This document shows positions 43,500 through 52,724 of a stretch of 64,000 bases of DNA, one piece after another. Position 1 is the first letter of the stretch, and the number at the start of each line of letters is the position of its first letter. A program made the translations under genes and the position numbers. Location of the stretch: positions 173,558-237,557 of the forward strand of contig NZ_JASXSH010000005.1 of assembly GCF_030315745.1 (NCBI RefSeq), in the 5' to 3' direction. Below the pieces are notes generated by a model. That model was not told the DNA's origin, made no database searches, and saw nothing but the letters and a program-made list of their open reading frames with translations. The stretch is from Gordonia heveisoli (GTDB lineage: Bacteria; Actinomycetota; Actinomycetes; Mycobacteriales; Mycobacteriaceae).

Positions 43500-44255
43500 A
43501 TGAGCGGCCACTCCAAATGGGCCACCACCAAGCACAAGAAGGCGGTCATCGACGCCAAGCGCGGCAAGATGTTCGCCAAGCTGATCAAGAACATCGAGGT
43601 GGCGGCCAGGACCGGCGGCGGTGACCCGGCGGGCAACCCGACCTTGTTCGACGCCATCCAGAAGGCGAAGAAGTCGTCGGTCCCCAACGACAACATCGAA
43701 CGCGCCCGTAAACGTGGTGGTGGCGAGGAAGCCGGCGGCGCGGACTGGCAGACCATCATGTACGAGGGCTACGGACCCAACGGGGTGGCGGTCCTCATCG
43801 AATGTCTGACCGACAACCGCAACCGGGCCGCGGGCGAGGTGCGCACCGCGATGACCCGCAACGGCGGCAACATGGCGGATCCGGGGTCGGTTTCCTATCT
43901 GTTCACCCGCAAGGGTGTGGTGACGCTGGAGAAGAACGGTCAGTCCGAGGACGACGTGCTGATGGCGGTTCTCGACGCCGGTGCCGAAGAGGTCTCCGAA
44001 CTCGGCGACACCTTCGAGATCGTGAGCGAACCCGGTGATCTGGTCGCGGTGCGTTCCGCGCTGCAGGATGCCGGCATCGACTATGACTCCGCCGAGGCCA
44101 GCTTCCGCGCCTCGGTCGAGGTCGCCGTCGACGCCGACGGGGCACGCAAGGTGTTCAAGCTGATCGACGCACTCGAGGATTCCGACGACGTGCAGAACGT
44201 CTACAGCAACGTCGACATCTCCGACGTGGTGCTCGCCGAACTCGAGAACGACTGA
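43500..44255 (+). CDS. yebC: YebC/TACO1-family protein
   Basis: 251 residues. The start [20 protein letters not shown] is the family hallmark, with GRNIE-like [18 protein letters not shown] after it. YebC proteins were described as transcription regulators; recent work links the family to translation of proline-rich stretches. In M. tuberculosis (Rv2603c) it also follows pdxT. ATG 43500 has AAGGA upstream. A strong terminator follows. Confidence 0.95.
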   Translation: MSGHSKWATTKHKKAVIDAKRGKMFAKLIKNIEVAARTGGGDPAGNPTLFDAIQKAKKSSVPNDNIERARKRGGGEEAGGADWQTIMYEGYGPNGVAVLIECLTDNRNRAAGEVRTAMTRNGGNMADPGSVSYLFTRKGVVTLEKNGQSEDDVLMAVLDAGAEEVSELGDTFEIVSEPGDLVAVRSALQDAGIDYDSAEASFRASVEVAVDADGARKVFKLIDALEDSDDVQNVYSNVDISDVVLAELEND

Positions 44256-44278
44256 CTTCGGCCGCCTCATACGACCAC

Positions 44279-44311
44279 GCACGCCCGGGACTGCACTGGT
44301 CCCGGGCGTGC
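44279..44311. terminator. Terminator after yebC
   Basis: Perfect 13-bp stem (GCACGCCCGGGAC and its complement) with a seven-base loop, 24 bases after the yebC stop. It isolates yebC from the SOS-controlled ruv operon. Confidence 0.8.
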
Positions 44312-44390
44312 TGTCACTTCGGCGTGACGCGGGTGGTCCCGATCGCCGGCGATGCGGTGTGTTGTCGGGGGAGTTGTCGGCCCGTCCCGC

Positions 44391-44396
44391 TAGAAT
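44391..44396 (+). promoter_or_regulatory. ruvC: ruvCAB -10 box (TAGAAT)
   Basis: TAGAAT lies one base upstream of the LexA box, so the transcript start falls inside the box. Confidence 0.6.
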
Positions 44397-44397
44397 C

Positions 44398-44413
44398 TCG
44401 AACAACTGTTCGG
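44398..44413. promoter_or_regulatory. SOS (LexA) box of ruvCAB
   Basis: TCGAACAACTGTTCGG matches the actinobacterial LexA consensus TCGAAC-N4-GTTCGA at 11 of 12 fixed positions. It overlaps the expected transcript start of ruvC, where LexA binding would block transcription. DNA damage should induce the operon. Confidence 0.85.
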
Positions 44414-44431
44414 CTCATTCGGGAGGTTCGT

Positions 44432-45001
44432 GTGCGCGTCATGGGGGTCGACCCGGGTCTCACTCGGTGCGGTATCGCCCTGGTCGAGTCGGGCCGGGGC
44501 CGGTCGGTCACCGCTCTCGACGTCGACGTGGTCCGCACGCCGTCGGATATGGAGTTGTCCGCACGTCTGCTGGCGATCCACACCGCGGCGAGTCACTGGC
44601 TCGATGTGCATCAACCCGACGTCGTCGCCATCGAACGCGTCTTCGCCCAGAATCAGGTGTCGACGGCGATGGGTACCGCGCAGGCCGGTGGTGTCATCGC
44701 ACTGGCCGCAGCCCAGCGTGACGTGCCGGTCCGGTTCCACACTCCCTCCGAGGTGAAGGCCGCGGTCACCGGCAGTGGCCGCGCAGACAAGGCGCAGGTC
44801 ACGCTGATGGTGACCCGGATTCTCGGAATGCAGACCAAACCGAAACCCGCCGACGCCGCCGATGCGCTGGCATTGGCGATCTGCCACTGCTGGCGCGGTC
44901 CGATGGCCGAGCGGATGGCCCAGGCACAACGACAGGCCGAGCAGGCCGCGGCACGTCATCGTGAGCGCATCGCGGCGGCGCGCAAGGAGAGGAGCGCATG
45001 A
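44432..45001 (+). CDS. ruvC: Holliday junction resolvase RuvC
   Basis: 189 residues. Cleaves Holliday junctions in recombinational repair. The acidic catalytic residues are in [11 protein letters not shown] (first Asp), [11 protein letters not shown] (Glu), and [15 protein letters not shown] (two Asp). GTG 44432 is chosen because GGAGG precedes it by five bases; the open frame to 44324 has no signal. The C-terminal ~30 residues are an Ala/Arg-rich tail. Overlaps ruvA by 4 bp. Confidence 0.96.
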   Translation: MRVMGVDPGLTRCGIALVESGRGRSVTALDVDVVRTPSDMELSARLLAIHTAASHWLDVHQPDVVAIERVFAQNQVSTAMGTAQAGGVIALAAAQRDVPVRFHTPSEVKAAVTGSGRADKAQVTLMVTRILGMQTKPKPADAADALALAICHCWRGPMAERMAQAQRQAEQAAARHRERIAAARKERSA

Positions 45002-45597
45002 GCATGATCGCGTCGGTTCGTGGTCCGGTGGTCGAGATCGCCCTCGACCACGCCGTAATCGATTGTGCCGGAGTAGGTTACCGGGTCCTTGCGACCCCGG
45101 CCACACTGTCCCGGCTGCGTCGTGGTGAGGAGTCGACACTCCTGACGTCGATGATCGTGCGTGAGGACTCGATGACGCTCTACGGCTTCACCGAACCGGA
45201 TGCGCGCGCGCTGTTCGCGCTGTTGCAGACGGTGACCGGAGTCGGCCCGCGCCTGGCGATGGCGACGCTCGCAGTCCTCGAACCCGACGCCCTGCGCCGT
45301 GCGCTCGCCGACTCCGACACCAAGGCGCTGACCTCGGTGCCCGGTGTCGGTAAACGGGTCGCCGAACGGCTCGTCGTCGAACTGCGCGACAAGGTCGACC
45401 GGCCCAGCGGCGCCGCGGCCGATGGTGGCGCGGCGCCGTCCGGGGTCGCGGGCCAGGTGGCCGAGGCGCTGGTCGGACTCGGCTTCACCGCCGCGCCGGC
45501 GGAGAAGGCCGTCGCGTCGATTCTGTCCGACGAGCCGTCCGCCGACGCCTCGATCGTGCTGCGACGCGCGCTCACGATGCTCGGTAAGGCGTCCTGA
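44998..45597 (+). CDS. ruvA: Holliday junction branch-migration protein RuvA
   Basis: 199 residues, three-domain junction-binding protein: OB fold ([19 protein letters not shown]), helix-hairpin-helix domain ([17 protein letters not shown] and [19 protein letters not shown]), and a C-terminal RuvB-binding domain. Tetramers hold the junction for RuvB. Start overlaps ruvC and end overlaps ruvB by one base. Confidence 0.96.
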   Translation: MSMIASVRGPVVEIALDHAVIDCAGVGYRVLATPATLSRLRRGEESTLLTSMIVREDSMTLYGFTEPDARALFALLQTVTGVGPRLAMATLAVLEPDALRRALADSDTKALTSVPGVGKRVAERLVVELRDKVDRPSGAAADGGAAPSGVAGQVAEALVGLGFTAAPAEKAVASILSDEPSADASIVLRRALTMLGKAS

Positions 45598-46703
45598 TGG
45601 GCGGGGATTTCGACTACTACGACCCGGCGGCGGGGGATACGGGGGAGCGGGAGGTATCGGCTCGTCCGGTGCGCGCCGACGGCGACTTCGACGCCGGTCT
45701 CCGGCCACGGTCGCTGGCCGATTTCATCGGTCAGCCGCGGGTGTGTGAACAGCTCGAATTGGTCCTACACGGGGCCAAGGGCCGAGGTAGCACCCCGGAC
45801 CACATCCTGCTGTCGGGTCCGCCCGGACTGGGCAAGACCTCCCTCGCGATGATCATCGCCGCCGAGATGGGTGCGGCGATCCGCGTCACCTCCGGTCCGG
45901 CCCTCGAGCGGGCGGGCGACCTGGCGGCGATGCTGTCGAATCTGGTCGAGGGTGATGTGCTGTTCATCGACGAGATCCACCGCATCGCGCGGCCCGCCGA
46001 GGAGATGCTGTACCTGGCCATGGAGGACTTCCGGGTCGACGTGGTGGTCGGCAAGGGCCCCGGAGCGACGTCGATTCCCCTCGACGTGGCGCCGTTCACG
46101 CTGGTCGGCGCGACGACCCGGTCCGGTTCGCTGACCGGACCGCTACGTGACCGGTTCGGTTTCACCGCGCATATGGAGTTCTACGACACCGACGAATTGG
46201 TGCATGTCATCCGGCGCTCGGCGGGCATTCTCGGCATCGATCTGCGCGACGACGCGGCAACCGAGATCGCCGGCCGCTCGCGCGGTACCCCGCGTATCGC
46301 GAACCGGCTGTTGCGTCGTGTCCGCGATTACGCCGAGGTTCGCGGCGACGGCACGGTGACGGTGGGGATCGCGCAAGCCGCCCTGGCCGTCTACGACGTC
46401 GACAAACTCGGTTTCGACCGGCTGGACCGTGCTGTTCTCGACGCCCTGATCAGGGCATTCGGTGGCGGTCCGGTCGGGGTGTCGACGCTGGCGGTCGCGG
46501 TCGGTGAGGAACCGGCAACCGTGGAAGAGGTGTGCGAACCGTTCCTCGTCCGCGCCGGGATGATCGCCCGCACGCCGCGCGGCCGCGTTGCCACCGCGGC
46601 GGCCTGGCATCACCTCGGACTGGTGCCTCCGGCCGGTGCGCTCAACGCGACCTTCGGGGCCCGACCCCGCGACATCGGCGGCGGCCTGTTCGACGATCCG
46701 TGA
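45597..46703 (+). CDS. ruvB: Holliday junction DNA helicase RuvB
   Basis: 368 residues, AAA+ motor for branch migration. Walker A GPPGLGKT, Walker B LFIDEIHR, sensor GATTRSG, and the C-terminal winged helix ending [13 protein letters not shown] with arginine finger region nearby. Slightly longer N terminus than E. coli. Coupled to ruvA. A 200-bp non-coding gap follows. Confidence 0.96.
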   Translation: MGGDFDYYDPAAGDTGEREVSARPVRADGDFDAGLRPRSLADFIGQPRVCEQLELVLHGAKGRGSTPDHILLSGPPGLGKTSLAMIIAAEMGAAIRVTSGPALERAGDLAAMLSNLVEGDVLFIDEIHRIARPAEEMLYLAMEDFRVDVVVGKGPGATSIPLDVAPFTLVGATTRSGSLTGPLRDRFGFTAHMEFYDTDELVHVIRRSAGILGIDLRDDAATEIAGRSRGTPRIANRLLRRVRDYAEVRGDGTVTVGIAQAALAVYDVDKLGFDRLDRAVLDALIRAFGGGPVGVSTLAVAVGEEPATVEEVCEPFLVRAGMIARTPRGRVATAAAWHHLGLVPPAGALNATFGARPRDIGGGLFDDP

Positions 46704-46714
46704 CCTGCTCGGGC

Positions 46715-46758
46715 GAGGTCCCGACAACGGCAATATGAGGTCCCGACAACGGCAATAT
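46715..46758. repeat. Perfect 22-bp tandem duplication after ruvB
   Basis: A 22-base unit beginning GAGGTCCCGACAACGG is present twice, head to tail with no gap, just after the ruvB stop. About 95 bases on is a GTATCGA/TCGATAC inverted repeat (46852-46868). The rest of the ruvB-yajC gap has no gene. Confidence 0.7.
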
Positions 46759-46903
46759 CGGACATCGATGCCAGGCATGGCACACTGTGTACTGGCACTG
46801 ACCGCGCTGATCGTCGCACCATGCCGGGTGTTCGATGTCGGTTCGGCGCCCGTATCGATCGTCGATACGGTCATCACATCGCGATAAGGATTGACGTTCT
46901 CCA

Positions 46904-47305
46904 ATGGAGTCATTGCTCTTCCCCCTCCTGCTGGCACTGCTGGCTGTTTTCATGTTCATGACGATGCGCAAGCAGAAGAAGCGCATGGGCGAGATGCAGG
47001 AGATGCAGGGCTCGGTGACCACCGGTACGCGGATCCAGCTGACCTCGGGTCTGTACGGCACCGTGATCGACGCCTCGTCGTCGGACGTCATCGACGTCGA
47101 GATCGCCACTGGCATCGTCACCCGCTGGAATCGTCTCGCGGTCATGCGTGTCATCCCGACCGAGGAAGCCGCGGCCACCTACGCCGGGTATGAGGCTCCC
47201 GAGTCCGACGACGACGATTTCGATGCCCTCGCCGACGATCACGATGGCGATACCACCGACAGCGCCGTCGAGGCGGACGACCGCGACAAGCGCGACGACA
47301 AGTAG
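46904..47305 (+). CDS. yajC: Preprotein translocase accessory subunit YajC
   Basis: 133 residues: N-terminal membrane helix (LLFPLLLALLAVFMFMTM), then RKQKKRM and the conserved GSVTTGTRIQLTSGLYGTV-type beta domain. A long acidic tail (EADDRDKRDDK) is an actinobacterial addition. Works with SecD and SecF at the Sec translocon. ATG 46904; an AAGGAT lies 14 bases upstream, a rather long spacing. Confidence 0.93.
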   Translation: MESLLFPLLLALLAVFMFMTMRKQKKRMGEMQEMQGSVTTGTRIQLTSGLYGTVIDASSSDVIDVEIATGIVTRWNRLAVMRVIPTEEAAATYAGYEAPESDDDDFDALADDHDGDTTDSAVEADDRDKRDDK

Positions 47306-47359
47306 CCCGACCACCGGACGGCCGGAATCCGGCATCCGGCGCGACACGGACTTCCGGTG

Positions 47360-47405
47360 CCACCGCGGCGAATGACCGTCGCGGTGGACCGGTACGGTTA
47401 CCGGT
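47360..47405. repeat. Two adjacent hairpins in the yajC-secD leader
   Basis: CCACCGCG/CGCGGTGG (47360-47387, 12-base loop) directly abuts ACCGGTA/TACCGGT (47388-47405, 4-base loop). They lie 68 bases before the secD start. They may attenuate read-through or stabilise the secD mRNA; no T run follows. Confidence 0.5.
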
Positions 47406-47472
47406 TGCGTACACCGGAGTGACGCGAGCGACGGACCACGTCGCCGCGCAGTCAAAGGAGACCTGAACAGCA

Positions 47473-49116
47473 GTGACCACATCTCGCCGGGCTTCGGCAG
47501 GTCCGCGGAGGGGGAAGCGGTCGGCACCCGCCCGCGAGATCCCACCGTGGCGTCCTCTCGCCGTCTTCATCATCTTGCTCGCGGTCGTCTACGGCCTGAT
47601 CTTCTTCACCGGCTCGAAATCGCTGGAACCGAAGCTCGGCATCGACCTGCAGGGCGGTACTCGGGTCACGCTCACCGCGCGCACCGAGAACGGTAAGGCG
47701 CCGACCCGCGATCAGCTCGACAAGGCCAAGCAGATCATCGAGAAGCGTGTGAACGGTCTCGGCGTGTCCGGCTCCGAGGTGGTCGTGAACGGCGACAACC
47801 TGGTCATCACCGTGCCCGGCGAAGACGGTGACCAGGCGAAGACCCTGGGCCAGACGGCCCGGCTGTTCGTTCGTCCGGTGGTCGGCCAGCCGATCGCCGC
47901 ACAACCCCAAGCGCCCAAACCGCCTGCGCAACCCGCGCCGAACGCCGACCCGCAGGCAGAAGCGAAGAAGGCCATCGACGAGCAGCGCAAGCTTCGGCAG
48001 GCGCCCGCCGATGCCGACCAGGCCCGTCTGACCCAGCTGCAGGAACAGATGGCGAAGATCGACTGCTCGACGCAGACGCGTGACCCGCTCGCCGGTAACG
48101 ACGTACCCGACCAGTACCTCGTCGCCTGTTCGGAAAAGGGTGACGCGGTCTATCTGCTCGGCCCACAGATCATCGACGGTCGCGATATCAAGACCGCGAG
48201 TTCGGGAACCGACCCGCAGACCGGCGAGTGGATCGTCACCCTGGAGTTCAACGACAAGGCCGGTGACTTCTGGGCGGGTTACACCGCGAAGAGCCGCGGC
48301 ACCCAGACCGCCTTCACCCTGGACTCGGCCGTGGTGTCGGCACCGCAGATCAACGAGGCGATCCCCGGTGGCAAGACCCGGATCAGTGGTGGGTCGCAGG
48401 ATCCGTTCACCGAGAGTTCGGCGGGCGACCTGGCGAATGTCCTCAAATACGGGTCGCTGCCCTTGTCCTTCACCCCGTCGGATGCGGAGACCGTGTCGGC
48501 GACCCTCGGGCTGTCCTCGCTGCGCGCCGGCCTGATCGCCGGTGCGGTCGGGCTCATCGCGGTCCTGTTGTATGCGCTGGCCTACTACCGCATGCTGGGT
48601 CTGCTGACGGTCGCCTCGCTGATCCTGGCCGGCGCCATGGTCTACGGCATCATCGTGCTGCTCGGCCGATGGATCGGCTTCACCCTGGACCTGGCCGGTA
48701 TCGCCGGCCTGATCATCGGTATCGGCATGACCGCCGACTCCTTCGTCGTCTACTTCGAACGGATCAAGGACGAGATACGCGAGGGCAGAACGTTCAGATC
48801 CGCAGTACCGCGCGGCTGGGCGAGCGCGCGCCGCACCATCTGGTCGGGTAACGCGGTCAGCTTCATCGCCGCCGCCGTCATCTACGTGCTCGCCATCGGC
48901 GAGGTGCGTGGCTTCGCGTTCACCCTTGGTCTGACCACCATCCTCGACGTCGTCGTGGTGTTCCTGGTCACCCATCCGCTGGTGGTCCTCGCAAGCCGTT
49001 CGGCCTTCCTGTCGAAGCCGAGTGTCAACGGACTCGGCGCGGTCACGGAGGTGGCGCGACGTCGACGTGTCGCCGCGCACAAGCCAGTTCCCGAGGCGGA
49101 AGGATCGGTGCGATGA
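47473..49116 (+). CDS. secD: Protein translocase subunit SecD
   Basis: 547 residues. One N-terminal helix, then a large extracytoplasmic domain with [15 protein letters not shown] (D1 motif), a Pro/Gln-rich insert around residues 140-160, and five C-terminal helices with [23 protein letters not shown] (D4-type motif, in part). Uses the proton-motive force to pull exported proteins. GTG start with AAAGGAG upstream. Overlaps secF by 4 bp. Confidence 0.95.
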   Translation: MTTSRRASAGPRRGKRSAPAREIPPWRPLAVFIILLAVVYGLIFFTGSKSLEPKLGIDLQGGTRVTLTARTENGKAPTRDQLDKAKQIIEKRVNGLGVSGSEVVVNGDNLVITVPGEDGDQAKTLGQTARLFVRPVVGQPIAAQPQAPKPPAQPAPNADPQAEAKKAIDEQRKLRQAPADADQARLTQLQEQMAKIDCSTQTRDPLAGNDVPDQYLVACSEKGDAVYLLGPQIIDGRDIKTASSGTDPQTGEWIVTLEFNDKAGDFWAGYTAKSRGTQTAFTLDSAVVSAPQINEAIPGGKTRISGGSQDPFTESSAGDLANVLKYGSLPLSFTPSDAETVSATLGLSSLRAGLIAGAVGLIAVLLYALAYYRMLGLLTVASLILAGAMVYGIIVLLGRWIGFTLDLAGIAGLIIGIGMTADSFVVYFERIKDEIREGRTFRSAVPRGWASARRTIWSGNAVSFIAAAVIYVLAIGEVRGFAFTLGLTTILDVVVVFLVTHPLVVLASRSAFLSKPSVNGLGAVTEVARRRRVAAHKPVPEAEGSVR

Positions 49117-50297
49117 CGGATTCCACCAAGCATTCGGCGGACCCCGCCGAGGCCACAGCCGTCGAGTCGTCGGATGCCGACTTCGTCGCCGACCGGCAAC
49201 GATCGTTCCTGTCCCGGCTGTACACCGGTACCGGCGCGTTCGAGATCATCGGACGTCGGCGCAACTGGTACATCGTGACCGCGCTGATCATGCTGATCTG
49301 CGCGCTGTCCATCATCTTCCGGGGCTTCACCTTCGGTATCGAGTTCGAAGGCGGTACCCAGATCTCGGTGCCCGCGTCGTCGCAGGTGACCGCCGATGCG
49401 GTCGAGACCACCGTCACGCAGGCGCTCGGGCACGCGCCGGACACCGTGCAGACCGCGGGTTCGGGGTCGTCCAAGACGATCCAGGTGCGTACCACCACCC
49501 TTGAAGAAGGGCAGGGTGCGGCCGTCGTCAAGGGGCTGACCAGCACGTTCGGACCTGAACTGACGCGTGACGAGATCAGTATCTCCGAGGTCAGCTCGAC
49601 CTGGGGTCGTGAGATCACCGAGAAGATGCTGATCGCACTCGCGGTGTTCCTGGTGATCGTGTTCGTCTACATCGCCGTCCGGTTCGACCGGGAGATGTCG
49701 GTGGCGGCCCTGGCGTCGCTGCTCTTCGACATCGTCGCGACTGCGGGCATCTACTCGCTGGTGGGCTGGGAGGTCACGCCTGCGACCGTCATCGGCCTGC
49801 TGACCATCTTGGGCTTCTCGCTCTATGACACCGTGGTCGTCTTCGACAAGGTGGCCGAGAACACCCGGTCGGTGTTGCAGACCAGCCGTCGGACCTACGC
49901 CGAGCAGGCGAACCTGGCGGTCAACCAGACCCTGATGCGTTCGATCAATACCACCATCATCTCGGTGCTGCCGATCATCGCGCTGATGGTCATCGCGGTG
50001 TGGATGCTGGGTGTCGGCACGCTCAAGGATCTCGGCCTGATCCAGCTGGTCGGTGTCGTGGTCGGCGCCTATTCGTCGATCTTCCTCGCGGCGCCGCTGC
50101 TGGTCACGCTCAAGGAGCGCCGTGACGACATCGGCAGGCACACCCGCAAGGTGCTCGCCCGGCGGGTGGCTCTCGACTCGGGGGCCGAGCCGGAGGCGTT
50201 CGTCTCCAGCCGGAAGGCATCGAAGGCGGCGCGGGGTCGCGACGCCGACGACGCCGATCGCGCGGTGCCCACCGGAAAACGCGGACGCACGCGTTAG
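49113..50297 (+). CDS. secF: Protein translocase subunit SecF
   Basis: 394 residues, six membrane helices. [13 protein letters not shown] is the SecF D1 motif; [20 protein letters not shown] is the conserved helix-4 motif. A cytoplasmic tail of about 70 basic residues ends the protein. Its TAG stop is part of the next gene's -10 box. Confidence 0.95.
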   Translation: MTDSTKHSADPAEATAVESSDADFVADRQRSFLSRLYTGTGAFEIIGRRRNWYIVTALIMLICALSIIFRGFTFGIEFEGGTQISVPASSQVTADAVETTVTQALGHAPDTVQTAGSGSSKTIQVRTTTLEEGQGAAVVKGLTSTFGPELTRDEISISEVSSTWGREITEKMLIALAVFLVIVFVYIAVRFDREMSVAALASLLFDIVATAGIYSLVGWEVTPATVIGLLTILGFSLYDTVVVFDKVAENTRSVLQTSRRTYAEQANLAVNQTLMRSINTTIISVLPIIALMVIAVWMLGVGTLKDLGLIQLVGVVVGAYSSIFLAAPLLVTLKERRDDIGRHTRKVLARRVALDSGAEPEAFVSSRKASKAARGRDADDADRAVPTGKRGRTR

Positions 50298-50300
50298 TCT
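50295..50300 (+). promoter_or_regulatory. Leaderless -10 box (TAGTCT) overlapping the secF stop
   Basis: TAGTCT, six bases, then GTG 50307. The first three bases are the secF stop codon, so termination of secF translation and initiation of the lipoprotein transcript share sequence. Confidence 0.55.
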
Positions 50301-50306
50301 CGGCAC

Positions 50307-51989
50307 GTGACGACACGGACCCGGACCTATCTCCGTGCCCTGATCGCCGTGGTCGGTGTCGCCTTGGTGGCCGGCACGGTCACCGCCTGTGGCGACGACG
50401 GGCCGCCGACCATCGACTACGCCGTCGACGCCCGGATCGCGAGCTACAACGCCAACACCATCGGTGGAAACGCCGACGGTGTGCTGATGGTGACCGGCCG
50501 GATCCAGCCCGGGTTCAGCTTCCTCGGGGCGTTCGGGCAGGTGATCCCCGACCACGACGTAGGGACGGTGACTCGCGCGCCGGGAAGCGTGCTGTCGTTG
50601 CGGTACGAGTTCGCTCCGGAGGCGGTGTTCTCCGACGGCACGGCCCTCGACTGTGACGACCTGGTGTTGGCCTGGGCCGCGATGAGTGGCCGTTTCGCCG
50701 CGTTCCGACCGGCGACCACCGCCGGATATCGCGATATCGCGTCGGTCGACTGTGCGGCGGGGGAGCGTACCGCCGTGGTCCGGTTCAAACCGGGTCGCGC
50801 GTACCAGAATTGGGCGGCTCTGTTCGGGGCCGGGACATTGCTACCCGCCCATGTGGTGGCCCGTGACGCCGGTGTCGGCGACGTACTGACCCCGATCCGC
50901 GCGGGGGCGCAGGCCACGGTCGCCGGGATCGCGAAATCCTGGAACGACGGTTTCGCGCTCAAACCCGGTCCGGTTGACGCCACTCGCTTCCCGTCGGCCG
51001 GTCCGTACCGGGTCGACCGATATTCCAAGACCGATGGTCTGGTCCTCGTCGCGAACGACAAATGGTGGGGCGACAAACCGCGTACGGGCCGGATCGTGGT
51101 GTGGCCGCGACAGACCGACGCCACCCGTCGACTGCCCGCAGGCCGCTACGATGTCGCCGATGTGACCACCGGGATGATCGACGGTGAGATGTCCGGCAGC
51201 AACGGCAGTTCCGTCCCGGGCCGGGCGCTGGCGGTCGAGCAGCTCGTGCTGGCGGGGCGGGGGATCGCCGCCGACCCACTGGTCCGGCAGGCCTTCGCCT
51301 CCTGCGTGCCCCGCGAGACGTTGGCCAAACGGTTCGGCGACGGCGGACGACTGTGGAATCAGCGCATCCTGTCTCCGGCCGACAACACCGCGGGCGCCAT
51401 CAACGGCGAGTTCGGCCGTCGCTACCTGCGACCCGATCCCGCACGATCGCGCGCCCTGTTGCAGCAGCGGGCACAGGCCGGTGCGTCGGGACCGGTCCGG
51501 ATCCGGATTGCCTACCTTGCGCCGACGACGCGTCGCGCGCAGATGGTCGCCGCGATCGCCGGTGCATGCCAGGCGGTCGGCATCGAGGCTATCGACGCGT
51601 CGGCCCCCGACATCGACGTGACCGCGCTCGGTACCGGCTTCGACGCATTGCTGGTCGCCGGGGGTGCGAGTATGTCGGCCGCCGGTGCCGCCGACCCGGT
51701 CGGGGCCGCCTACGCGCTGCGTGCCGGTGATCCGTCGAATCTGTCCGGATTTCGCGATCCGCAGGTGAGTGGTGCGGTCGACGCGCTGGCCGTGGCGAAT
51801 GCGCCGGGCGACCGGTTGCCGCTGATCCGGGCGATCGAGAACGCGGCCTGGTCGGCGTTGCCCACCATCCCGCTGTTCGCGGCCCCCCGTACGCAACGTT
51901 GGAATGACAGGACTGGCGCCGTGGTCGCGGGATATGCCCGCAGCGGTACCGGATGGAATATGGATCGGTGGACTCTAGGTGACAACTGA
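50307..51989 (+). CDS. ABC-type solute-binding lipoprotein, family 5
   Basis: 560 residues. Signal peptide with hydrophobic [15 protein letters not shown] and lipobox TVTAC (Cys28), so exported and lipidated. The mature part is a peptide/oligopeptide-binding-like SBP_bac_5 protein ([26 protein letters not shown], in part). Orthologue of Rv2585c in the same secF-apt slot. No permease or ATPase genes adjoin, so substrate and partner are unknown. Overlaps apt by 11 bp. Confidence 0.88.
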   Translation: MTTRTRTYLRALIAVVGVALVAGTVTACGDDGPPTIDYAVDARIASYNANTIGGNADGVLMVTGRIQPGFSFLGAFGQVIPDHDVGTVTRAPGSVLSLRYEFAPEAVFSDGTALDCDDLVLAWAAMSGRFAAFRPATTAGYRDIASVDCAAGERTAVVRFKPGRAYQNWAALFGAGTLLPAHVVARDAGVGDVLTPIRAGAQATVAGIAKSWNDGFALKPGPVDATRFPSAGPYRVDRYSKTDGLVLVANDKWWGDKPRTGRIVVWPRQTDATRRLPAGRYDVADVTTGMIDGEMSGSNGSSVPGRALAVEQLVLAGRGIAADPLVRQAFASCVPRETLAKRFGDGGRLWNQRILSPADNTAGAINGEFGRRYLRPDPARSRALLQQRAQAGASGPVRIRIAYLAPTTRRAQMVAAIAGACQAVGIEAIDASAPDIDVTALGTGFDALLVAGGASMSAAGAADPVGAAYALRAGDPSNLSGFRDPQVSGAVDALAVANAPGDRLPLIRAIENAAWSALPTIPLFAAPRTQRWNDRTGAVVAGYARSGTGWNMDRWTLGDN

Positions 51990-52584
51990 CGACCCCTGGG
52001 GCGACGCCGTCGCCGGCCCCACCGCCGAGGTGACCGAGCGCGCACTCGCGGCGGCGCGCACGGCCATCACCCGGCATGCACGGGTGGTGGACGATTTTCC
52101 CGGTCCGGGTATCTCGTTCAAGGATCTGACGCCGGTCCTCGCCGACGGAGATGCGCTCGCGGCCGTCGTCACGGCCCTGACGCACGGTTGCGCCGGTATC
52201 GACCTGGTCGCGGGTATCGATGCTCGCGGGTTCCTGCTCGGCGGTGCGGTCGCGCGCGAACTCGGCGTTGGCGTCTTGGCGGTACGCAAGGGTGGCAAGC
52301 TGCCACCGCCGGTGAAGTCGGTGTCCTACGCGCTCGAGTACGGCACCGCGGTGCTGGAGATCCCGGCCGACGGCCTCGACCTGACCGGTCGTCGGGTCCT
52401 GTTGGTCGACGACGTCCTGGCGACGGGCGGCACGATCGTCGCCGCCGCGGAACTGCTGGCGGGTGTCGGCGCAGATGTGGTCGGGGTCGCGGTCATCATG
52501 GAACTCGTCGCGCTGGGTGGCCGTGCCGCGATCGGGCGGGGGATCGGCGACGCGGTCCCGGTACATTCGGTCGCACTCGACTGA
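51979..52584 (+). CDS. apt: Adenine phosphoribosyltransferase
   Basis: 201 residues. Salvages adenine with PRPP to AMP. PRPP loop [14 protein letters not shown] near residue 140; [16 protein letters not shown] is the APRT N-terminal signature; [11 protein letters not shown] and [11 protein letters not shown] are also family motifs. GTG 51979, within the preceding gene. Sits directly before relA, as in M. tuberculosis (Rv2584c). Confidence 0.94.
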   Translation: MTTDDPWGDAVAGPTAEVTERALAAARTAITRHARVVDDFPGPGISFKDLTPVLADGDALAAVVTALTHGCAGIDLVAGIDARGFLLGGAVARELGVGVLAVRKGGKLPPPVKSVSYALEYGTAVLEIPADGLDLTGRRVLLVDDVLATGGTIVAAAELLAGVGADVVGVAVIMELVALGGRAAIGRGIGDAVPVHSVALD

Positions 52585-52639
52585 CTCGCCCGGCGGGCCC
52601 GGCGCCCACCTCATTCCCGATCTGATTCACTCGCGGCAC

Positions 52640-52645
52640 TAAGCT
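52640..52645 (+). promoter_or_regulatory. Possible relA -10 box (TAAGCT)
   Basis: TAAGCT about 80 bases before relA in the 140-bp apt-relA gap. No clear -35. Confidence 0.35.
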
Positions 52646-52724
52646 TGACAGAATCGGGTCCTCGGGCGGGCCCCACGGCGGTGTCGCTGCCCGGGGCCGA
52701 CGACGAGGCGGAAGGAGGAGGTCG

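Noticed and set aside
47452..49080. 542-codon minus-strand frame opposite secD
   Set aside because: A shadow of secD: composition is His/Arg/Gly/Asp-rich and typical of antisense frames in high-GC genomes.
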